Source: Nevskiaceae bacterium (GTDB lineage: Bacteria; Pseudomonadota; Gammaproteobacteria; Nevskiales; Nevskiaceae). From it: a stretch of 64,000 nt of DNA. The DNA lies in NCBI GenBank assembly GCA_004298465.1, contig SCRT01000018.1, positions 248,001 through 312,000 of the forward strand, in the 5' to 3' direction. How positions within the stretch are numbered: position 1 is the stretch's first letter; the number at the start of each line of letters is the position of its first letter. The notes under the pieces are model-generated. The model saw only the letters and a list, made by a program, of their open reading frames with translations. It was not told the origin of the DNA and made no database searches. Positions 57,984-64,000 of this stretch are shown one piece after another. A program made the position numbers and the translations under genes.

Positions 57984-58873
57984 GCTACATCCTGGAAGCA
58001 CTGCGGCGAGCGGAGCGCGACCGACGGCGTGATACCGAAAACCCGGCAGCGCAGATCACGGCACCGGTTGCCGCGCCATCGCCGTCACGCCGGTCGACCC
58101 GCCGCTGGGCAGCCATCGCGGCCGTGTGCGTGGTGTTGCTGACGATTGCGAACCTGGCCTTCTTCCTGCACGGCAGGAAATCCGCCTCGGCGCCGGCGCA
58201 GCCAGTTCCTGCCACACCTGCATTACCGCCGGCCTCCGCTGCCCCGTCCGCAACCAACCACGCACAGCTTCCTGGCGTCGTGACGATGGGCGATGGAAAT
58301 GCGCAAACCGAACCCACCATACTCATTCCCGCTGGCGAGGGCGAGGAAGCCGACAACCCGATCGCCGACGCGGCGGACATCCACTCCTTCGACGACCTTT
58401 CCGGCGCCGCGAACCCGGTGCCGGCTCCTGCCCGCACACCGCCGCCACGCGCGCAGGAACGTACCGCACAGCCGGCCGTCGTGCAGCCGACCCCGCCTGA
58501 TTCCGAAGCTTCAGCGGCGGAAGCTGTCGTGTCCGAAAGCCCAATCCGCACACTGCCGACCGGGCCGGATGCCAGCCCCCCGCCAGCGGCCAAGACACTG
58601 ACCACGCAGCCGGCCCCGCTCGGCGCGCCGGAACCCGGCGCAGACAGCCCCGACCTGCGTGTGATGCCGGACAACTACCGCGCCACGTTCCCCCAGTTCA
58701 CAGTGCAGGTGCACGTCTACGACCCCGACCCCGGCAAGTCGTGGGTGATGATCGACAACCGCCGCTACAGCGTCGGCGACACCCTGCCGCAAGGCCCGAA
58801 GATCAAAGGCATCGTGTCACAGGGCATCGTATTCGACTGGCAGGGGCGGCAGGTGTTGTACCCCACGAACTGA
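57980..58873 (+). CDS. gspB: GspB-type secretin assembly protein
   Basis: A 297-residue protein. MSYILEALRRAERDRRR is the signature GspB/ExeB N terminus. One membrane segment (about 42-64) leads to a long proline/alanine-rich linker and a C-terminal PulB/GspB domain (YRATFPQFTVQVHVYDPDP, WVMIDNRRYSVGDTLPQG). It forms the ExeAB complex with the preceding gene. The core type II secretion genes are not in the window. Confidence 0.88.
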   Translation: MSYILEALRRAERDRRRDTENPAAQITAPVAAPSPSRRSTRRWAAIAAVCVVLLTIANLAFFLHGRKSASAPAQPVPATPALPPASAAPSATNHAQLPGVVTMGDGNAQTEPTILIPAGEGEEADNPIADAADIHSFDDLSGAANPVPAPARTPPPRAQERTAQPAVVQPTPPDSEASAAEAVVSESPIRTLPTGPDASPPPAAKTLTTQPAPLGAPEPGADSPDLRVMPDNYRATFPQFTVQVHVYDPDPGKSWVMIDNRRYSVGDTLPQGPKIKGIVSQGIVFDWQGRQVLYPTN

Positions 58874-58888
58874 GCGCCGAAACCGGAA

Positions 58889-59410
58889 TCAGTACGTCAC
58901 CGTCACAAGGATCGAATCACTGTAGGTGCCGGCGGTAACAGCCTGGCCAGGCGGGATGCGGCCGTAGATCGTCGCTGTCGCTGAACCACTGGCTAACAGC
59001 CCCAGTATGCCCGTAAGAGCGATCGTCATAGGTAATACCGAACTACCCCCGGTACCATCGCCCCAGATCACGCTGTGCGATCCGCTGGTATAGAGGTTGT
59101 AAGGCAACCCGCCAGAACCCAGACCGCTCATCCGCCTGGGGCTGAAATTGCCTGCCTTGCCGGGGCTCAACTTGATGGAGGCATTCACGGTATTGGAGCC
59201 GAATAGTGTCAAGGTGCCATTGCAATTCACCGTGATACCCCCCGTGACATCGTCCGACATCCCAGAAGAAGGGTCGTAAGTACCAAAATTAACCGAGGGG
59301 GGCGGCATCACATTGCAAGTCACGGACAACAAGCCGGCTCTCGCCGGCGAGCAAACGGCCAGGCACGTGGTCATTGCAATCCATAGCGAGCCCCGTAGAA
59401 GCTTTTTCAT
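58889..59410 (-). CDS. Spore coat U domain pilin, distal subunit
   Basis: A 173-residue exported protein. A Sec signal (about 1-25) is followed by one spore coat U domain with two cysteines (SVTCNVMPPP and TVNCNG) and the closing strand ILVTVTY, which acts in donor-strand exchange. The start at 59410 overlaps the usher stop. In Csu-type operons the last gene usually encodes a two-domain tip adhesin; here only one domain is present. Confidence 0.82.
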   Translation of the reverse strand: MKKLLRGSLWIAMTTCLAVCSPARAGLLSVTCNVMPPPSVNFGTYDPSSGMSDDVTGGITVNCNGTLTLFGSNTVNASIKLSPGKAGNFSPRRMSGLGSGGLPYNLYTSGSHSVIWGDGTGGSSVLPMTIALTGILGLLASGSATATIYGRIPPGQAVTAGTYSDSILVTVTY

Positions 59411-61764
59411 CGACGCCTCTTGTCGCAAACCATTTGCGCACCATTTTTATCCTGCGGCGTCACCTTCAACGAACATTCTCCGCCGGGCCAGACGGCCTGC
59501 AGTGCATGCGGCTTGGACAGATCGAGGTACACCAACCCATCGTAGCCGACCGGCAACCCGGCAGGCTGGCCGTCGACGAACAGGCTGGCACCGGCCGGCA
59601 CCGGCGAACCGTCGGCCTGCAGCAGATGCAGGCTGCGCCGCGCCGGACTGCCGCTGGGGAATTTCACCACCGCCGCGCCGTTGGGCACCGCCACGCGCAG
59701 TTGCGTGGTGGCGAGCGGTACGGTTACAGGCAGATCCGCCGGTGAAACGGAAATCTGTACCGGCTGATAGGGCTGCATGCGTGGAATCAGGGCTTGGCCG
59801 CTGCTGTCGGTATGGCCGGCCGGCAGGTTGTCACGGTAGACGGGAATATCAGCAGCACCGGGCAGGCTGACGACGGCGAAGCCCTCCTCCGGATTGCGCA
59901 CCGCAAAGACGTCGCCATCCACAAACGCGAGCCCGGAGCTTGCCTCGATGCGCGCCGCCTGGATGCCGTTGAAGCTCCGCGCCGTGAGATCCACGCCATA
60001 ATTCTCCGTGGTGTGGCTGATCTCGGCATTCCTCATCCCGTAGAGCCCCCCTTCTGCATACACGTTGTAAGACGTGCCCACCGGCCCCGGCGGCCCCTGC
60101 TGCGCTCCCAGATGCATGTAGGTTCCGCGCGCGGGATCACGTGCACCGCCCAGCGAGGCATTGCCGCGTGCGCCGATGGGGTGCGTGAACGTGACGTCGT
60201 AGTTGTTGCCACCGGGAATGGCGCGCAGGACGCTCACGTTCATGAACCACCCGGGCGGTTCGAGGTTCACCGTCAATCCTGTCCCCAGCAACCGCAAATG
60301 GAGGTCGCTGCGGTAGGACTCGGTGGTGTAGTTGACTTGAAGATTGGCGTTGCGCACCACCTGCACATAGGCATAGCTGTTGAAGCGCCGCAGCGGAACG
60401 TAGGGATTCCCGAGTTCGGTGTAGTGCACGCTCGTGAGCCGCAGGCTGGAGCCGGCGCCGTAGTAGCGGCCGTTGCGCTGCACGCCGATGGTGCCGGCAT
60501 AGCCCGGTGTCCCGCCGGTGGAGCCAGCGGCCTCCAAGGTCAGCAGGCCGAGTCGTGGCCAGGCGTGCGCCAGCAGCAGGGCATAGTCCTGCACCGCGCC
60601 GGAGCCCTGCGCACTGACGCCGGCAGTGGTGGTGGCCGACAGCCCGTAGCGCCCGCTGCCGGCAACGAAAGCCTGCGTGTAGCGGTCGGTCGAAAGCGTG
60701 TAGTCCTCGCGCAGCCAGCCGGCGGTGGTGCTGTAGTCCGCCAGCCCCGGCGCCAGCAACTGCACCGAGTGATAGAACGGCACCGAGGTCGTCACCTGCC
60801 GCCCCAGGGCGTTCGTCGTCACCACCTGCAGCTCGCCGATGCCGGTGAGCACCGGCACATTCGCGAGCTGAAACGGCCCGGCCTGTGCGGAACGCGTGGA
60901 CTGCAGCACCCCATCCTGATAGATCTGCAGCGTTCCTGGCAGCGCCGCCGAGCCGGCCAGCGAAGGCAGCGCCAGCGGGTTGAACAGCGGGTCGAGCGAG
61001 AAATCCGTGCCCCATTGCACACCGCCGAAACGCACCGGCGCCAGCGCGAACGGGTTCATCTGCGTGATCCCGTCGCCGACGATCAGCCGTGCCCGTGAAC
61101 CGGGGTTGTCGAATTCCAGCAGGCTGTCCAGCCGGCGCGCCTCGTGGGTATCGAACAGCCAGCCGCTGTGGCCAACGCCAGGTGCACCGAACAGGTCGGC
61201 GTTGGCGGTGCCGGTGGTGAACGGTTGGCCCCTGTCCTGGAAAATCTGCTGCACATCCGCCGAAATCGCAGCACCGGTGGCGCGCGGCAGCAGCCGGTAG
61301 GACGGGAATTGCCGCAGGTTGAAGTGCTGACCCGGCAGCGTCTGCGGCAATGGCGCCAGCCACAGCGTCTGTGTGCAGTCGTCCAGGCGATAACGGCCGG
61401 CAAGCGATCCATCAAGCGCGTACCAGGCCACTCCATCCGCTGTGAAGTGACGGCTGGTGGGTGTGCTGCCCGTCCATTGCTTCAGGTTTTCGGCACGCGC
61501 ATACAACGCTCCATCGTCACCGACGCGCAGCGCGACGATCTCTCCCGGCTCGACGCTGTTGGTTCGCACCTGCAGGAGTACCGGCCCCGGCATCGGTTGG
61601 GTGCTGCCGATACAGGATGAAGCCGGCCAGTCCCACGGGTTTGCGTTCGTCGCGGGTTGCGCCCACGCCCTGCCGAAAAACAGGGCGATGCCCAAGACCG
61701 CAAGCAGCAGGGAAAGCAGCGCATGGGGGCCACCTCGCGCGCGGTCACTGCCCCGGCGCGACAT
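59407..61764 (-). CDS. Outer-membrane usher of a Csu-type chaperone-usher system
   Basis: A 785-residue usher that forms the pilus secretion pore. A signal peptide (LLSLLLAVLGIALFFGRAWA) precedes the N-terminal domain. Usher motifs include DNPGSRARLIVGDGITQ and FSLDPLFNPLALPSLAGSAALPGTLQIYQDGV in the barrel region, and NLPAGHTDSSGQALIPRMQPYQPVQISV near the plug/C-terminal domain. The C terminus carries a cysteine pair (GECSLKV and MVCDKR). ATG 61764 overlaps the chaperone end by 20 bases; the frame further upstream is a shadow. Confidence 0.88.
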   Translation of the reverse strand: MSRRGSDRARGGPHALLSLLLAVLGIALFFGRAWAQPATNANPWDWPASSCIGSTQPMPGPVLLQVRTNSVEPGEIVALRVGDDGALYARAENLKQWTGSTPTSRHFTADGVAWYALDGSLAGRYRLDDCTQTLWLAPLPQTLPGQHFNLRQFPSYRLLPRATGAAISADVQQIFQDRGQPFTTGTANADLFGAPGVGHSGWLFDTHEARRLDSLLEFDNPGSRARLIVGDGITQMNPFALAPVRFGGVQWGTDFSLDPLFNPLALPSLAGSAALPGTLQIYQDGVLQSTRSAQAGPFQLANVPVLTGIGELQVVTTNALGRQVTTSVPFYHSVQLLAPGLADYSTTAGWLREDYTLSTDRYTQAFVAGSGRYGLSATTTAGVSAQGSGAVQDYALLLAHAWPRLGLLTLEAAGSTGGTPGYAGTIGVQRNGRYYGAGSSLRLTSVHYTELGNPYVPLRRFNSYAYVQVVRNANLQVNYTTESYRSDLHLRLLGTGLTVNLEPPGWFMNVSVLRAIPGGNNYDVTFTHPIGARGNASLGGARDPARGTYMHLGAQQGPPGPVGTSYNVYAEGGLYGMRNAEISHTTENYGVDLTARSFNGIQAARIEASSGLAFVDGDVFAVRNPEEGFAVVSLPGAADIPVYRDNLPAGHTDSSGQALIPRMQPYQPVQISVSPADLPVTVPLATTQLRVAVPNGAAVVKFPSGSPARRSLHLLQADGSPVPAGASLFVDGQPAGLPVGYDGLVYLDLSKPHALQAVWPGGECSLKVTPQDKNGAQMVCDKRRR

Positions 61765-62503
61765 GGGCCGATAACGTCGAGCCTTCGGTTCGCGCCCTGA
61801 CGTGAAGTCCACTCGACGACCCGACGGCGGCGGGCACTGGCCAGTCGTGATACGCGCCTGCCAGCACATACCACAGCCCGCGCTGGTCGAAGACGGCCTT
61901 GCCGGCTGCGTCGGTGGCGGAAACCTCGATCAAACGCAGGTGGACATTGCCTTCGTTGTACAGGCGCAATACCGGCTGGCCGCCGGTTTTCTCCACGCTC
62001 CAGCGCGACTGTGGGCGCGGATGGACCGGCGGCAGGAACACTGGCAGCACGAGATGCAGCAGAAACTGCACGCCCGCCGGCTCGCCCGGCGATGCACTGC
62101 CTGCCACAGACTGCTGTGGTGGAACCTGCGCGATGAACAGACGGAACGCCTGTTCCACATTTCCCGCCTGCGCCGGCCCGCCGGAAAACCCTACGCGGAC
62201 CACCTGCTTGGCCTGTGAGGGGATGCGAAACAGCGCCGGAGTTGCCAGCAGGTTCGGGTCCAGCTGGTAATGGTCGTGCCCATCCGGCTGCGTCCAGCGT
62301 TTCACGTCCGCCTGGATCACCCACGGATGATCGTCACGGTTCGTGACGATGACCGACGTCGCCTGTTCGCCGGGCTGCAGCGTAAGCGACAACGGGGCTA
62401 CTGCAAGACCGGCAGCCTGCGCCAGCCCGGCGACAAGCAATCCACAGAAAAGAAGCGGCGCCGCGACGAGAAAGCGTCGCGCGGCGCTGGCAGCGCGCGT
62501 CAC
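61745..62503 (-). CDS. Periplasmic pilus chaperone (PapD-like)
   Basis: A 252-residue chaperone. A signal peptide ends near AGLAQAAG. The N-terminal Ig-like domain has LAVAPLSLTLQPGEQATSVIVTNRDDHPWVIQADV and ATPALFRIPSQAKQVVRVGF, typical of chaperones of the Csu/archaic class. It folds spore coat U subunits and delivers them to the usher. GTG 62503, seven bases after the pilin stop, is preferred over ATG 62551, which would overlap that gene by 41 bases. Confidence 0.86.
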   Translation of the reverse strand: MTRAASAARRFLVAAPLLFCGLLVAGLAQAAGLAVAPLSLTLQPGEQATSVIVTNRDDHPWVIQADVKRWTQPDGHDHYQLDPNLLATPALFRIPSQAKQVVRVGFSGGPAQAGNVEQAFRLFIAQVPPQQSVAGSASPGEPAGVQFLLHLVLPVFLPPVHPRPQSRWSVEKTGGQPVLRLYNEGNVHLRLIEVSATDAAGKAVFDQRGLWYVLAGAYHDWPVPAAVGSSSGLHVRARTEGSTLSAHVAPGQ

Positions 62504-62510
62504 CGCGGGC

Positions 62511-63029
62511 TCAGTAGGTAACCGTGATGTTGACCGTATCCGTGTAGGCACCGGCAGTCGGCGCCTGGCCGGCTGGAATCGAGCCGTAGACCGTCAGGGT
62601 ACCGGGCACGAGAAGCGTTGCCGAGAAGGCAACGGTATCCGTGGTCGGTGTGTTGCCCCAATTCGTGGTGGAGGCTGCGCCGCCGGACGGCTGGAACAGT
62701 TGGTAGTTCAGCGTGTCGGTCCCGGCGGTCAGCTTCATCGCGCGCGCCGTCACACTGGTCCCGTTCGTGCCCTTGTCCAGCCCGACACTGCCGCTGGCCG
62801 CCCCGGTGCAGGTGACGATGATGCTGGTGCTGCCTGTGGTGGCCGTCGCCAGGCTCGGATCGTAGTTGCCGAACGCCAGCGTGGCCGGCGCCACGGTGCA
62901 GGAGCTGAGCACGGTCGCCGTCACCGTCAGCGTGCTGGTCGCCGTGGCGGCAGACACCGCCGCCGGTACTGCAAACATCAGAATTGCAGCGACGAATCCG
63001 GCCTTGCCAGTCTCGATCACGTGTTTCAT
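62511..63029 (-). CDS. Spore coat U domain pilin, major subunit
   Basis: A 172-residue exported pilin. A signal peptide ends near VSAATA. The domain has one cysteine pair (LSSCTVAP and IVTCTG), the strand FGNYDPSLAT, and the C-terminal strand VNITVTY. Its position first in the cluster and its strong Shine-Dalgarno (CAGGAG, nine bases from ATG) suggest the main shaft subunit. Confidence 0.88.
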   Translation of the reverse strand: MKHVIETGKAGFVAAILMFAVPAAVSAATATSTLTVTATVLSSCTVAPATLAFGNYDPSLATATTGSTSIIVTCTGAASGSVGLDKGTNGTSVTARAMKLTAGTDTLNYQLFQPSGGAASTTNWGNTPTTDTVAFSATLLVPGTLTVYGSIPAGQAPTAGAYTDTVNITVTY

Positions 63030-63272
63030 TGAGCTTTACTCCTGAGTAGCTGCTTGTGAAGAACCCTCTGTGTGGTTCTGCGTGCAGGCATTATCAGATG
63101 AAGTTTGCGGCACATCCAGCGATCGGTACGCCGTTGGTCGCCACTGGCCGACCCTACGGCGGAATCAGGATGCGTAACAGGAGTTCGAACCCGCGGCCCG
63201 AGGCTGCTGCACCCGTGTTTTCCTGCAACGAAGGCCCGGCACCGAACGCCTACCAGCCCAGCGCCAGCGTCT
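63030..63272. promoter_or_regulatory. Intergenic region upstream of the pilus cluster
   Basis: A 243-base gap between the argD-type stop and the pilin start, both on the minus strand. A small hairpin, AGAACC/GGTTCT (63059-63078), lies in the pilin leader. I did not find a clear promoter pair. Confidence 0.35.
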
Positions 63273-64000
63273 TCAGCCTGCCAGCTCGCGGCATGTTGCA
63301 TCCAGCCGTGCCAGCCCTTCGTCCAGGTCGGCGTCGGGAATGATGAGCGATGGTGCGAAACGCACCACGTTCGGCCCCGCAATCAGGCACCACAGGCCGT
63401 GCTTCAGGGCGGCGGCCATCACTTCGCGGGCGCGGCCCTGCCAGGCCGGCGCCATCGGTGCGCCGATCAACAGGCCCATGCCGCGGGCAGGAGCGAACAG
63501 GCCATGGCGGGCGCCGATGGCATCGATGCCGGCACGCAGCTTGGTGCTGCGCTCGACCACGCCGTGCAGCACTTCCGGCGTGTTGATGATTTCCAGTGCC
63601 GCGAGTGAAACGGCACAGGCCAGCGGGTTGCCGCCGTAAGTGGAACCGTGGGCGCCGACCGTCATCCGCTTTGCCGCACGCTGCGTGCACAGCATGGCGG
63701 CGATCGGGAAACCACCGCCCAGGGCTTTCGCGCTCGTCATCACGTCCGGTGCCACGCCGTAGTGCTGATAGGCATAGAGCTTGCCGGTACGGCCGAAGCC
63801 GCATTGCACTTCGTCGTAGATCAGCAGGGCGTCGTGCGCGTCGCAGATGCGGCGTGCCGCTTCGATGTATTCCTGCGTGGCCGGCATGATGCCGCCCTCG
63901 CCCTGCACCGGCTCCAGCACCACGGCGCAGGTGCGGTTGGTCACGGCGCGTTCCAGCGCCGCCGGGTCGTTGAAGGCTACGTGGGTGATGCCCGCCGGCA
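63273..64000 (-). CDS. argD: Acetylornithine/succinyldiaminopimelate-type aminotransferase (C-terminal part)
   Basis: The last 242 residues or so of a class III PLP aminotransferase; the N terminus lies beyond the right edge. VVLEPVQGEGGI, IYDEVQCGFGRTGKLYAYQHYGV, the PLP lysine in TSAKALGGGFPIAAM and HGSTYGGNPLACAVSLAAL fit ArgD. The enzyme serves arginine and lysine synthesis, but related class III enzymes (AstC-type) act in arginine breakdown, and the missing part prevents a firm choice. Confidence 0.87.
   Translation of the reverse strand, partial: PAGITHVAFNDPAALERAVTNRTCAVVLEPVQGEGGIMPATQEYIEAARRICDAHDALLIYDEVQCGFGRTGKLYAYQHYGVAPDVMTSAKALGGGFPIAAMLCTQRAAKRMTVGAHGSTYGGNPLACAVSLAALEIINTPEVLHGVVERSTKLRAGIDAIGARHGLFAPARGMGLLIGAPMAPAWQGRAREVMAAALKHGLWCLIAGPNVVRFAPSLIIPDADLDEGLARLDATCRELAG

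Noticed and set aside
59794-61098. A 434-codon plus-strand frame opposite the usher gene
   Set aside because: Antisense shadow; the usher frame on the minus strand carries the family motifs.

Overview
The window is GC-rich chromosomal DNA from a proteobacterium, most likely a gammaproteobacterium outside the enterics. The evidence is gene order. gyrA-serC-pheA-hisC-tyrA-aroA-cmk-rpsA-ihfB-lapA-lapB and mltG-tmk-holB-pilZ match the arrangement known from Pseudomonas and relatives. The Fe-S machinery is a sufR-sufB-sufC-sufD-sufS operon. I cannot name the genus. I see no rRNA, insertion sequence, prophage or CRISPR array.

Layout. 1-6074: start of an efflux outer-membrane lipoprotein, a PQQ alcohol dehydrogenase with a C-terminal haem c domain, a CorB/CorC-type protein, a YpjD-like membrane protein and a cyclic-nucleotide phosphodiesterase-like hydrolase. 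6102-11447: suf operon with its Rrf2 regulator and a good promoter. 11492-20693: thioesterase, small unknown protein, membrane-anchored alpha/beta hydrolase, KAS III enzyme, PBP1B, TPR lipoprotein, DinG/YoaA helicase and tsaB. 21074-37094: two long minus-strand housekeeping blocks (pilZ-holB-tmk-mltG and lapB through gyrA). 37282-40259: fatty acid desaturase and acyl-CoA dehydrogenase.

40648-45494 is the most unusual part. A Tat-exported flavoprotein with all three diagnostic cysteines of flavocytochrome c sulfide dehydrogenase is followed by a Tat-exported Rieske protein instead of the usual cytochrome c subunit. Then come tRNA-Ala(GGC), a 109-bp tandem repeat, tRNA-Glu(UUC), a DUF1641 protein and a type II sulfide:quinone oxidoreductase. 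Together they suggest sulfide or related sulfur oxidation with a possibly new electron-transfer partner.

46067-55955: an ExaC/AldB-type aldehyde dehydrogenase behind a clear sigma-54 promoter, its divergent AcoR-type activator, a thioredoxin-like and a hemerythrin-like protein, fused isobutyryl-CoA mutase (IcmF) with a divergent AraC regulator, and a DUF3298 lipoprotein. 56268-64000: GspA/GspB-type secretion assembly proteins, a four-gene chaperone-usher cluster of the spore coat U class, and the C-terminal part of an ArgD-type aminotransferase cut by the window edge. The PQQ alcohol dehydrogenase, aldehyde dehydrogenase, thioesterase, acyl-CoA dehydrogenase and IcmF point to growth on alcohols and short or branched acyl compounds.
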